A stretch of DNA of 64,000 bases from Novosphingobium sp. NDB2Meth1 (GTDB lineage: Bacteria; Pseudomonadota; Alphaproteobacteria; Sphingomonadales; Sphingomonadaceae), in assembly GCF_900117425.1 (NCBI RefSeq), contig NZ_FPEH01000014.1, positions 186,001 through 250,000 on the forward strand, written 5' to 3'. This document shows positions 45,425 to 53,533 of this stretch, piece after piece; the stretch's first letter is position 1, and each line of letters opens with the position of its first letter. The notes below the pieces were generated by a model. That model made no database searches. It was not told where the DNA came from and was given only the letters and a program-made list of their open reading frames with translations. The translations under genes and the position numbers were made by a program.

Positions 45425-46237
45425 TTGCGGCTCTGGGTCGATCATACCACGCACTACACGTTCTCTGCCCCTGCAGCGCGCGGGCTGCAGCGCCTGCGCC
45501 TGACGCCCAAGACGAGCGCGGGGCAGTCGATCGTCTCGTGGACCATCGGCCTCGAAGGCGCGCGCAAGGAAGTCGAGTACGATGACGAGAACGCCAACCA
45601 CGTCACCCTGATCGCCTTCGAGCCGGGCGTCACCGAAGTCACCATCCGCTGCGAGGGCGTGGTCGATACCAACGACAATTCGGGCATCGTCGGCCATCAC
45701 GCCGGGTACCTCCCGCTCTGGCACTTCCGGCAGCCGACCGAACTCACCACCACCGGCCCGCGCCTGCGCGCGCTGCTCTCCGGCCTCGCGGGCAAGCAGG
45801 ATACGCTGGAGAAGCTCCACGCTCTCTCCACCCTCATTCGCGGGGCGGTCGAATACGCCTCGGGCCACACCGATACCGCGAGCAATGCCGAAGCCGTGCT
45901 CGCGGCCGGGCACGGCGTATGCCAGGATCATGCCCACGTGTTCATCGCCGCTGCCCGCGCGCTCGGCGTTCCGGCGCGCTATGTCAGCGGCTACCTGATG
46001 ATGAACGACCGCGTCGAGCAGGACGCCGGCCACGCCTGGGCGGAGGCCATGGTCGAAGGGCTCGGCTGGGTCGGGTTCGACGTCTCCAACGGCATTTCCC
46101 CCGATCCGCACTATGTCCGCGTTGCCACAGGTCGGGATTATCGTGATGCGGCACCGATCACCGGTATCCGATACGGCTCTCACGACGAAACACTGCATGT
46201 GAAGCTTGCGGTTGCGCAGCAGCGTGTGGAACAGTGA
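45425..46237 (+). CDS. Transglutaminase-like cysteine protease
   Basis: 270 residues from TTG 45425, with GGGGA at 45411-45415. After an N-terminal beta domain (LWVDHTTHYTFSAPA...VTEVTIRCEGVVDT), the papain-like core has GHGVCQDHAH (Cys166), GHAWAEA (His203) and FDVSNG (Asp219), a complete triad. The Pfam bacterial-transglutaminase N-terminal region is visible. It would cut or ligate isopeptide/peptide bonds. It overlaps the upstream frame of the Anbu gene at 46234. Confidence 0.88.
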   Translation: MRLWVDHTTHYTFSAPAARGLQRLRLTPKTSAGQSIVSWTIGLEGARKEVEYDDENANHVTLIAFEPGVTEVTIRCEGVVDTNDNSGIVGHHAGYLPLWHFRQPTELTTTGPRLRALLSGLAGKQDTLEKLHALSTLIRGAVEYASGHTDTASNAEAVLAAGHGVCQDHAHVFIAAARALGVPARYVSGYLMMNDRVEQDAGHAWAEAMVEGLGWVGFDVSNGISPDPHYVRVATGRDYRDAAPITGIRYGSHDETLHVKLAVAQQRVEQ

Positions 46238-46272
46238 GCGGCCAGGCGAAAGCGTACGGAGAGGCTGGAGCG

Positions 46273-47034
46273 ATGACGTATTGCGTGGGGATGGTGCTCG
46301 ACAAGGGCCTGGTGCTGATGAGCGACACCCGCACGAATTCGGGCGTCGACAACATCTCCACCTTCCGCAAGATGTTCACCTGGTCGGTGCCGGGCGAGCG
46401 GATCATCACGATCATGACCGCCGGCAATCTCGCCACCACGCAATCGGTGATCAGCCAGCTCGAGGAGCGCACCAAAGCCCCCGGCGAGCGGCGACCGTCG
46501 ATCCTCGATGCCCCCACCATGTTCCAGATCGCGACGATCGTCGGCCATCTGCTGCGCGACGTGATCGAGGGGCGGCAGGATTCCGGGCTGCAAGGCGCCG
46601 GCGGGCAGGACGGCCCGCGCTTCACCGCCTCGCTGATTGTCGCGGGCCAGATCAAGGACATGGAGCCGCGCCTTTTCCTGATCTACCCCGAAGGCAATTT
46701 CATCGAAGCCTCGTTCGATACGCCCTTCTTCCAGATCGGTGAGACCAAGTACGGCCGCCCGATCCTCGTTCGCGGCTACGACAAGGGCATGAGCTTCGAG
46801 GATGCGGTCAAGCTCCTCATGGTCTCGTTCGACTCGACACTCGCGGCCAATCTCTCGGTCGGCCTGCCGTTCGACCTGATGGTGATCGAGCGCGACAATT
46901 TCGAGCCGCTGCACCAGAAGCGCATCACCGCGGAGGATCCCTTCTTCAAGCTGATCTCCTCAAGCTGGGGCGAGGCGCTGCGCTCGGCGTTCCATTCGCT
47001 GCCGCACTACAGCTTCGACGAAACGGTGACGTGA
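46273..47034 (+). CDS. Anbu / bacterial proteasome homologue (Ntn hydrolase)
   Basis: 253 residues. MTYCVGMVLDKGLVLMSDTRTNSGVDN is the Anbu opening; Thr2 would be the N-terminal nucleophile after Met removal, and ISTFRKMF, IMTAGNLATTQS and the later TASLIVAGQI continue the beta-subunit fold. GGAGAGG at 46258-46264 places ATG 46273 precisely; GTG 46234 would give an unlikely propeptide. It is coupled with ATP-grasp, alpha-E and transglutaminase genes, the classical Anbu context. Substrate unknown. Confidence 0.92.
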   Translation: MTYCVGMVLDKGLVLMSDTRTNSGVDNISTFRKMFTWSVPGERIITIMTAGNLATTQSVISQLEERTKAPGERRPSILDAPTMFQIATIVGHLLRDVIEGRQDSGLQGAGGQDGPRFTASLIVAGQIKDMEPRLFLIYPEGNFIEASFDTPFFQIGETKYGRPILVRGYDKGMSFEDAVKLLMVSFDSTLAANLSVGLPFDLMVIERDNFEPLHQKRITAEDPFFKLISSSWGEALRSAFHSLPHYSFDETVT

Positions 47035-47165
47035 GCTCCGCCCAGTATCGTTAACGCGGCTCCCGCTAAGGGAAATTCCTTAACTCTATCGGTTCCTGCT
47101 GCGGGCTTGGCCCAAGGAGCGCTACTTAGCGCCATTGCGGGGCTATCGCGTCCATTCCGGAGGGT

Positions 47166-47181
47166 AATTCCCTTTGGAATT
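47166..47181. promoter_or_regulatory. Palindrome in the leader of the LuxR-type regulator
   Basis: AATTCC-CTTT-GGAATT is perfect at 47166-47181; a related AAGGGAAATTCCTT is at 47069-47082. The 239-bp gap upstream of the regulator gene is otherwise without a clear gene. It may be an operator of the adjacent regulator, whose helix-turn-helix resembles FixJ/LuxR. Confidence 0.4.
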
Positions 47182-47273
47182 CGCAGAACTAGCAGCCTGC
47201 AGGCACTGTTGTGGGTTCAGAACGAAGCTAACCTCGTTGGCGCGAGGGGCGGGGATCATGGTTTGGTTAACCC

Positions 47274-47894
47274 ATGATCGAACGCGTCACCCTCCATGTC
47301 CTCGATAGCGACTCAGCCCGCCGGGCCCAGCTCGCTCGTCTCGCATTTGCCGCCGGGCATCATGCGGAAATCTACGCCCACGCGGATGAGCTTTTGAGTC
47401 ATGCGCCGGCGGGTGGCCTGGTCCTGGCGCAGGATGAGCCGGTGGGGGAGGGGATATCCAGCCTCGTCGCCGCCATGATGCGCGCCGGGCAGTGGCTGCC
47501 GATCATCGCGATTGCGGAGGCACCGACGATCGACGCGGTGGTCTCGGCGATCAAGGCCGGCGCGCTGGACTACCTCACGGTGCCCGAACAGATCGCCTCG
47601 CTCAACGCAGCCGTGGCTCGCAGCGCGCGTGAGGCCGATGCCCAGCGCCAGCAGCGCGCCCGCGCCGCGGAAGCGCGCCAGCGCATCAGCCGCCTCTCGA
47701 TGCGCGAACGCGAAGTGCTTGATCGGCTGGCCGAAGGCTGCAGCAACAAGGCCATCGCCCGCGAACTCGAGATCAGCCCGCGCACGGTCGAAATCCACCG
47801 CATGAAGATGATGGGCAAACTCGGCGCGCGCCATGCCGCCGAAGCGGTGCGCCTGCGGATCGAAGCCAGCGGGCTGGGGGACCTGGCGGCCTGA
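47274..47894 (+). CDS. FixJ/LuxR-type regulator with degenerate receiver
   Basis: 206 residues. The N-terminal half keeps the receiver fold (VTLHVLDSDSARRAQ...AIKAGALDYL) but the phosphorylated Asp position is Ala52 (LVLAQDEP), the Thr site is Ala81 and the Lys site is Val103. A linker helix precedes a LuxR helix-turn-helix (SRLSMREREVLDRLAEGCSNKAIARELEISPRTVEIHRMKMMGKL). It probably works without phosphorylation or responds to another signal. It sits alone with a long leader; no kinase adjacent. Confidence 0.87.
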   Translation: MIERVTLHVLDSDSARRAQLARLAFAAGHHAEIYAHADELLSHAPAGGLVLAQDEPVGEGISSLVAAMMRAGQWLPIIAIAEAPTIDAVVSAIKAGALDYLTVPEQIASLNAAVARSAREADAQRQQRARAAEARQRISRLSMREREVLDRLAEGCSNKAIARELEISPRTVEIHRMKMMGKLGARHAAEAVRLRIEASGLGDLAA

Positions 47895-47919
47895 GAACAG
47901 GCTTCGGGCCGCTCGGGCG

Positions 47920-48735
47920 TCATGGCTCCGGGCGCAGAATGCCTGCGAGGTCCGCGAACCGCTCCAGCTCCAGCACTTCGTCATAAACAGCGGCGTCGAC
48001 GGGTTCGGCGCCGCGCAGGAACAGCGCTTTGCGCGCCTCGGCCAGCGCAGGTTCCGCCATCGCGGCAAGCAGCGCCTCCCGTAGCAGCACGGCAATTGCA
48101 TCCGGTGTCGCCAGCGCGGTCACGAAGGGCAGGGCGGGGACCTTGCGCGAGACCGCGATAACTTTGAGCGACTCCGGCAGGCCGGGATAGCTGGCGTCAG
48201 CCGCCGCAAACGTCAACGCGTCGATGGCCGCGAGGTCTGCCTCCCCTGCAGCAACCGCGCGCATGCTGCCAATGTGGCTGCCGGTGCGGACCATGCCCGT
48301 GAAGAAAGGGCCGGGCGCGCATTGCTCGGCAATGGTATGGCGCAGCAGGTTGGTGCCGGTGTTGGAGGCGGACTCGTTGATCGCCGCAACCGCGCCGCGA
48401 AAGTCCTCCAGCACCCCACGAGCATCGCCGGCGCGTGCGACGATCACGCTGGAATGGCGCGTCCCTTCGCAATGCGGCGCTCCGTAGCGCGGCACCGCGA
48501 GCACGCGCAGGTGGTCCTTGTGAAAACGCGCAAAGGGATAGCCGCAGGCCTGTCCGAACAGCAGCTGCGGATCGGGCCACAGTTCGTGCGGCGCCCGGTC
48601 CCGCTCAAGTCCTGACGGAACATCGGGCACCCTCGCCGCCCCAAGCCGCGCCGCGATCCAGTCCCACAACGCATCGTTGGCTTCGCGCTGGGCCGGATGA
48701 TCGTACATGCCCAGCGAGGCCAGCCAGTTGTTCAT
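47920..48735 (-). CDS. PhnD-like periplasmic-binding-protein fold, no signal peptide
   Basis: 271 residues. LLFGQACGYPFARF, AAINESASNTGTNLLRHTI, GSHIGSMRAVAAGEADLAAIDALTFA and VIAVSRKVPALPFVTAL match phosphate/phosphonate PhnD-type solute-binding proteins, but I see no signal peptide and no ABC transporter genes nearby. It may be cytosolic, for example a sensor or enzyme-like descendant. ATG 48735 starts 6 bp after the desaturase stop, so they share a transcript. Confidence 0.75.
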   Translation of the reverse strand: MNNWLASLGMYDHPAQREANDALWDWIAARLGAARVPDVPSGLERDRAPHELWPDPQLLFGQACGYPFARFHKDHLRVLAVPRYGAPHCEGTRHSSVIVARAGDARGVLEDFRGAVAAINESASNTGTNLLRHTIAEQCAPGPFFTGMVRTGSHIGSMRAVAAGEADLAAIDALTFAAADASYPGLPESLKVIAVSRKVPALPFVTALATPDAIAVLLREALLAAMAEPALAEARKALFLRGAEPVDAAVYDEVLELERFADLAGILRPEP

Positions 48736-48740
48736 CTCCG

Positions 48741-49634
48741 CTATTTGGCCCGGTATTCGGGATGAATCAACGCATCGTGCGGGCGCAGCGCGAAGCGGCG
48801 AAACAGGTCGAAATAGGAAGCATAGACCGGCCCCGCCGGCACTTTGCCGCGCCGCTCCGCATGGAAGCGCGGCAGGCGATACCACGCAAGATCAGGCTTC
48901 GCGTGGTGCGCGGCATGGAGGTTGTTGTTGAGATAGAGAAGCGCGAAAATCCCGCCGCGCTCGACCGTCGCGGCGCGGCGCGCCGGATCGGGATCGGAGC
49001 GGTGCTCGGCGTGGCTGCGCAGCAGCGAAAGCGACGTGCCCGGATAAACGAAGCACAATAGGTAGCTGAAGAGATCAAGTCCGCACCAGTTCAGCCACAG
49101 CACGATCGCCGCGACGCCTGCCAGATGGGGCACCCAATCGCGCAGGAACTGCACCGGTTCCTTGGGCAGCCGCGCCAGCTCCTCCACCAGCGTCCGCGCG
49201 ACCACGATCACCGGGCCGAGCACGAGCCGCCCGAGCAGCGTCTGCTGCACGCGCTCGCTCCACCACAGCACGGTGCCTTCGCTCGCGACGTACTTCGATT
49301 CCGGATCGTCGAAGGGATCGGTCGTCTTGCGCGTCGAATGGTGCGCGACATGGCTGCGGAAGTAGACTTCATAGGGCAGCCAGAGATTGATCGGCGGCCA
49401 GCCGACCAGCGTATTGACCAGCGGGCTGCGCGTCGGGTGGCCGTGGATCGTCTCGTGCTGCAGCGAATTGTGCCAGGCGCTGATCCAGCCGCCCGCCAGA
49501 AACAGCACCACACCGGGGATGGCGGCATGCCAATAGGTGAGCGCAAACCATCCACCGTAGATCGTGGCGGCGAGCAGCATGGTCGGCCATTCGACCCATC
49601 CCTGCGGACGGCGCGGCGAATTGCGCATGCGCAT
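48741..49634 (-). CDS. Membrane fatty-acid desaturase / hydroxylase
   Basis: 297 residues with 4-6 membrane segments. Three histidine clusters for a di-iron site are visible: WHNSLQHETIHG, FRSHVAHHSTRKTTDP and NNNLHAAHH. It oxidises lipid chains (desaturation or hydroxylation) at the inner membrane using O2 and an electron donor. The lack of a further cytochrome b5 domain means a separate donor. Starts at ATG 49634 (49628 possible). Coupled to the PhnD-like gene. Confidence 0.88.
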   Translation of the reverse strand: MRMRNSPRRPQGWVEWPTMLLAATIYGGWFALTYWHAAIPGVVLFLAGGWISAWHNSLQHETIHGHPTRSPLVNTLVGWPPINLWLPYEVYFRSHVAHHSTRKTTDPFDDPESKYVASEGTVLWWSERVQQTLLGRLVLGPVIVVARTLVEELARLPKEPVQFLRDWVPHLAGVAAIVLWLNWCGLDLFSYLLCFVYPGTSLSLLRSHAEHRSDPDPARRAATVERGGIFALLYLNNNLHAAHHAKPDLAWYRLPRFHAERRGKVPAGPVYASYFDLFRRFALRPHDALIHPEYRAK

Positions 49635-49832
49635 CAGGCCGTGCCTCCACGACCGGTCTCAAACGGCAAACAGACAGCAGCACCCGTTCCCGCGAATGCG
49701 AACGCACAACGAATCATGGCAGTCCCACCTAGCCCTGCACGCTACTCAACAAATCCGCTTGAGAAGGGCAAGTGAGGATATGTTAAAAGGGTGTGCAGTG
49801 CAGCTTTATGCGGCCCTCCGCGGGCCTGCGCA

Positions 49833-50504
49833 TCATTGGCAGAACGGCCGCCCGCCCCCTACCTCGAGATGGAAATGATCGCGGTGCGCGGCGTTGTACT
49901 GAGGGCTCAGCACCGTGCTGAAACGCTTGCAGGCGCTGTCGCGGATCGTCGCCAGAAACGCGCGAATCTGCGGGCTTTCGCTGTCCCAATCGCGCAGCAC
50001 GGTGATGCGCCGTCCGTCCGCCAGCACGAACCCGCTGACATCGACCGCATTGGCGCTGGCATGCGCGGAAAGGCGGCTGGTGCCCGCCACGTTGCGGCAG
50101 GAATAGCTCCCCAAGGTCTCGATCCGCACCAAAGGGCTACCGAGGATGGCCTTGGCTGCGCGGTCCACGCCGAAGCGCGCCCAGCCGGACAGGGTGCTCG
50201 CCAGCGGGCAGGTGACGGGTCCGAGGTTAGCGATCTGCAGCGTGCCATTGTCGCTGCGCAGCGAGGTCAACCGCACCGCACCCAAAGCCGTGCATCCGGC
50301 CCCGTAATACTGATCCGGCAGCGGCGTGAACGTCGCGTATTTCTGGCTCAGATTGGCAAGGCACAGGCGGTTTTCCGGCGCGACCGGCGGGTTCCACGTG
50401 GTCGCCGTGCGGACGGGGCGCGGCGCGGGCTCCGATGTCCCGACGCAGCCGGACAGCAGCACCGGCAGGGTGAGCGCGAGTGTCAGGGCAAGCGAGCGGA
50501 CCAC
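49833..50504 (-). CDS. Extensin-like lipoprotein (M15-like fold)
   Basis: 223 residues from GTG 50504. Lipoprotein signal (LTLPVLLSGCVG) and an extensin-like C-terminal domain. SAHASANAVDVSGFVLADGR and HRDHFHLEVG carry the Ser/His/Asp and His of the DacY/VanX-like M15 peptidase fold; four Cys could form disulfides. It may cut peptidoglycan stems or be a non-catalytic binder. Divergent from serC. Start choice is weakly supported. Confidence 0.8.
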   Translation of the reverse strand: MVRSLALTLALTLPVLLSGCVGTSEPAPRPVRTATTWNPPVAPENRLCLANLSQKYATFTPLPDQYYGAGCTALGAVRLTSLRSDNGTLQIANLGPVTCPLASTLSGWARFGVDRAAKAILGSPLVRIETLGSYSCRNVAGTSRLSAHASANAVDVSGFVLADGRRITVLRDWDSESPQIRAFLATIRDSACKRFSTVLSPQYNAAHRDHFHLEVGGGRPFCQ

Positions 50505-50579
50505 GCTGCCACTGTGCCGCGCCGATGGTTAATTTGCGATTAGGATCAAGCTTAAGGGAGACCCCGGTGCGATGATCGG

Positions 50580-50607
50580 TTGACACATCCCCCCCGGCCA
50601 CTATGCA
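50580..50607 (+). promoter_or_regulatory. Predicted serC promoter
   Basis: TTGACA at 50580-50585 and TATGCA at 50602-50607 with a 16-base spacer look like sigma-70 -35 and -10 boxes. Transcription would begin near 50614, giving a leader of about 50 nt before serC ATG 50664. Confidence 0.5.
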
Positions 50608-50620
50608 CGGCGCCGGGCCA

Positions 50621-50658
50621 CGCGGTCCCAACGCCGCGCGTGCTCTCTGCAAGGAGAG
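50621..50658 (+). promoter_or_regulatory. Two-hairpin serC leader (serC-motif candidate)
   Basis: CGCGG (50621-50625) pairs with CCGCG (50634-50638); CTCTC (50643-50647) pairs with GAGAG (50654-50658). The second 3' arm is the Shine-Dalgarno AAGGAGAG. A known alphaproteobacterial serC RNA motif has adjacent hairpins just upstream of serC; I infer a match by position and shape only. Confidence 0.45.
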
Positions 50659-50663
50659 ACTAC

Positions 50664-51794
50664 ATGACTGCACCAATGCCGGCGCGCAAACCCGCGCGCC
50701 CTCACTTCTCGTCCGGCCCCTGCGCCAAGCCGCCCGGATACGATCCCGCCAAACTCGCCACCGAAGTGCTCGGGCGTTCGCATCGCTCGAAGATCGGCAA
50801 GACGCGCCTCCAGCTCTGCATCGATCTGATGCGCGAGGTGCTGCAGCTGCCCGATACGCACCGCATCGGCGTCGTCCCGGGCTCGGACACCGGCGCCTTC
50901 GAAATGGCGATGTGGACGATGCTGGGCGCCCGCGGCGTGACCACGCTGGCGTGGGAAAGCTTCGGTGAGGGCTGGGTGACGGACGCCGCCAAGCAGCTCA
51001 AACTCGATCCCACCGTGATCCGCGCCGATTACGGCCAGCTGCCCGACCTCTCCGCCATCGACTTTTCGACCGACGTGCTGTTCACCTGGAACGGGACCAC
51101 CTCGGGCGTGCGCGTGCCGAACGGCGACTGGATCCCCGACGACCGCGAAGGCCTGACCTTCGCCGACGCAACCAGCGCCGTCTTCGCCTACGATATTCCG
51201 TGGGACAAGATCGATGTCGCCACCTTCTCCTGGCAGAAGGTGCTGGGCGGTGAAGGCGGCCACGGCGTCCTCATTCTCGGCCCCCGCGCCGTCGAGCGCC
51301 TTGAAACCTACACCCCGGCCTGGCCGCTGCCGAAGGTGTTCCGCCTCGTCTCCAAGGGCAAGCTCGCCGAGGGCGTGTTCAAGGGCGAGACGATCAACAC
51401 CCCCTCGATGCTCGCGGTGGAAGACGCGATCTTCGCGCTCGAATGGGCCAAGTCCGTCGGAGGTCTCGAGGGGCTGAAGGCCCGCTGCGCCGCCAATGCC
51501 GCCGCGCTCGACAAGCTGGTGCAGGAGCGCGACTGGCTCGGCCACCTCGCCGCCGACCGGGCCTCGCGCTCGATGACCTCGGTGTGCCTCACCGTCGAAG
51601 GCGCGGACGAAGCGCTGATCAAGGCGGTCGCCGGCCTCCTCGAAAAGGCAGGCGCAGCCTACGACATCGCCGGATACCGCGACGCGCCTCCGGGCCTGCG
51701 CATCTGGTGCGGCGCCACGGTCGATGCGGCCGATATCGCAGCGCTCGGCCCCTGGCTCGATTGGGCCTGGGCAGAAGTTCACGCGAGCGCCTGA
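50664..51794 (+). CDS. serC: Phosphoserine aminotransferase
   Basis: 376 residues. [49 protein letters not shown] and [19 protein letters not shown] with the PLP Lys mark alphaproteobacterial SerC, longer than the E. coli type. It converts 3-phosphohydroxypyruvate to phosphoserine with glutamate as donor. AAGGAGAG at 50651-50658 is 5 bases before ATG 50664. It precedes serA in the serine pathway; a repeat lies between them. Confidence 0.93.
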   Translation: MTAPMPARKPARPHFSSGPCAKPPGYDPAKLATEVLGRSHRSKIGKTRLQLCIDLMREVLQLPDTHRIGVVPGSDTGAFEMAMWTMLGARGVTTLAWESFGEGWVTDAAKQLKLDPTVIRADYGQLPDLSAIDFSTDVLFTWNGTTSGVRVPNGDWIPDDREGLTFADATSAVFAYDIPWDKIDVATFSWQKVLGGEGGHGVLILGPRAVERLETYTPAWPLPKVFRLVSKGKLAEGVFKGETINTPSMLAVEDAIFALEWAKSVGGLEGLKARCAANAAALDKLVQERDWLGHLAADRASRSMTSVCLTVEGADEALIKAVAGLLEKAGAAYDIAGYRDAPPGLRIWCGATVDAADIAALGPWLDWAWAEVHASA

Positions 51795-51805
51795 ACCCAT
51801 TCCAT

Positions 51806-51898
51806 TCGTCATCCCCGCGAAGGCGGGGATCCAGCTTCACTGCATTTCATCCGAACGCGACGCCGGGACATGGATTCCCGCCTTCGCGGGAATGACGA
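51806..51898. repeat. Long inverted repeat between serC and serA
   Basis: Arms at 51806-51833 and 51871-51898 are 28-nt inverted copies with two mismatches, and each also folds on itself (CCCCGCGAAGGCGGGG type). This is a dispersed repeat well known in alphaproteobacteria. The right arm runs into GAGGA (51897-51901), the serA ribosome site. Confidence 0.7.
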
Positions 51899-51905
51899 GG
51901 ATTTT

Positions 51906-53492
51906 ATGACCAAGCCACGCGTACTCATTTCCGACAAGATGGACCCCAACGCCGCCCGCATTTTCGAAGAAAAGGGCTGCCAGGTCGATGTCATCACCGG
52001 CGAAACCCCCGAACAGCTGATCGCCCGCATCGGCGAGTATGATGGCCTCGCCATCCGCTCCTCGACCAAGGTGACCAAGGCGATCCTCGATGCCGCCCCC
52101 CGCCTCAAGGTCATCGGCCGCGCCGGCATCGGTGTCGACAACGTCGATATCCCCTATGCCTCCACCAAGGGCGTGGTGGTGATGAACACCCCGTTCGGCA
52201 ACTCGATCACCACCGCCGAACACGCCATCGCCCTGATGTTCGCGCTCGCCCGCCAGATCCCCGAAGCCAATGCGCAGACGCAGCAAGGCCTCTGGCCGAA
52301 GAACGGCTTCATGGGCGTCGAACTCACCGGCAAGACCTTGGGCCTCATCGGCGCGGGCAACATCGGCTCGATCGTCGCCAGCCGCGCGCTTGGCCTCAAG
52401 ATGAAGGTCGTCGCCTACGACCCCTTCCTCACCCCTGAGCGCGCGATCGAGATGGGCGTCGAAAAGGCGGATCTCGAAACGCTCCTCGCCAAGGCGGATT
52501 TCATCACGCTGCACACGCCCCTCACCAGCGAGACGAAGAACATCCTCAGCCGCGAAAATCTCGGCAAGACCAAGAAGGGCGTGCGCATCATCAACTGCGC
52601 GCGCGGCGGCCTGATCGATGAAGCCGCATTGAAGGACCTCATGGACGCCGGCCACATTGCCGGTGCCGCGCTCGACGTGTTCGAAACCGAGCCCGCCAAG
52701 GAATCGCCGCTGTTCGGCACGCCCAACTTCATCTGCACCCCGCACCTCGGCGCCAGCACGACCGAAGCGCAGGTCAACGTCGCGCTGCAAGTCGCCGAGC
52801 AGATGGGCGAGTTCCTCACCACCGGCGGCGTCACCAACGCGCTCAACATGCCCTCGCTCTCGGCCGAGGAAGCGCCCAAGCTCAAGCCCTACATGGCACT
52901 CGCCGAGCGTCTGGGCAGCCTCGTCGGCCAGCTCGCGCACGACAACTTGACCAAGATCGCCATCGAGGTCGAAGGCGCCGCCGCGCAGCTCAACCAGAAG
53001 CCGATCACCGGCGCGGTCCTGGCGGGCCTGATGAAGCAATATTCGCAGACCGTGAACATGGTCAACGCGCCGTTCCTCGCCAAGGAGCGCGGGCTCGACG
53101 TGCGCGAAGTCCGGCACGACCGCGAAGGCATCTACCACACCCTCGTGCGCGTCACCGTCGGCACCGCGCAGGGCGATCGCTCGGTCGCGGGCACGCTGTT
53201 CGGCAACGGTGAGCCGCGCCTCGTCGAGATCTTCGGCATCGGCATCGAGGCCGATCTTGCGGGCGATATGCTCTACATCGTCAACACCGACGCGCCGGGC
53301 TTCATCGGCTCGATCGGGACGCTGCTCGGCAAGTCGGGCATCAACATCGGCACCTTCCACCTCGGCCGCCGCGAGGCCGGTGGCGAGGCCGTGCTGCTGC
53401 TCTCGGTCGACAGCCCGGTCAGCGAGGAAGTGCTCGCCGAAGCCCGCACCGTTCCCGGCGTACGCACTGTCCGCGCACTGAAGTTCAGCTGA
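51906..53492 (+). CDS. serA: D-3-phosphoglycerate dehydrogenase
   Basis: 528 residues, the long type. LIGAGNIGSIVASRALGLKMKV binds NAD; INCARGGLIDEAAL (Arg), FETEP and PHLGAST (His) form the active site. An intervening domain (about 320-450) and a C-terminal ACT domain (LYIVNTDAPGFIGSIGTLLGKSGINIGTFHLGRR) provide serine feedback. First step of serine synthesis. ATG 51906 with GAGGA supplied by the end of the repeat; the frame upstream is the repeat itself. Confidence 0.96.
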   Translation: MTKPRVLISDKMDPNAARIFEEKGCQVDVITGETPEQLIARIGEYDGLAIRSSTKVTKAILDAAPRLKVIGRAGIGVDNVDIPYASTKGVVVMNTPFGNSITTAEHAIALMFALARQIPEANAQTQQGLWPKNGFMGVELTGKTLGLIGAGNIGSIVASRALGLKMKVVAYDPFLTPERAIEMGVEKADLETLLAKADFITLHTPLTSETKNILSRENLGKTKKGVRIINCARGGLIDEAALKDLMDAGHIAGAALDVFETEPAKESPLFGTPNFICTPHLGASTTEAQVNVALQVAEQMGEFLTTGGVTNALNMPSLSAEEAPKLKPYMALAERLGSLVGQLAHDNLTKIAIEVEGAAAQLNQKPITGAVLAGLMKQYSQTVNMVNAPFLAKERGLDVREVRHDREGIYHTLVRVTVGTAQGDRSVAGTLFGNGEPRLVEIFGIGIEADLAGDMLYIVNTDAPGFIGSIGTLLGKSGINIGTFHLGRREAGGEAVLLLSVDSPVSEEVLAEARTVPGVRTVRALKFS

Positions 53493-53533
53493 TCGGATAG
53501 GGCGGGGGCCGTCGCGCTCCCGCCCATTTCCCC

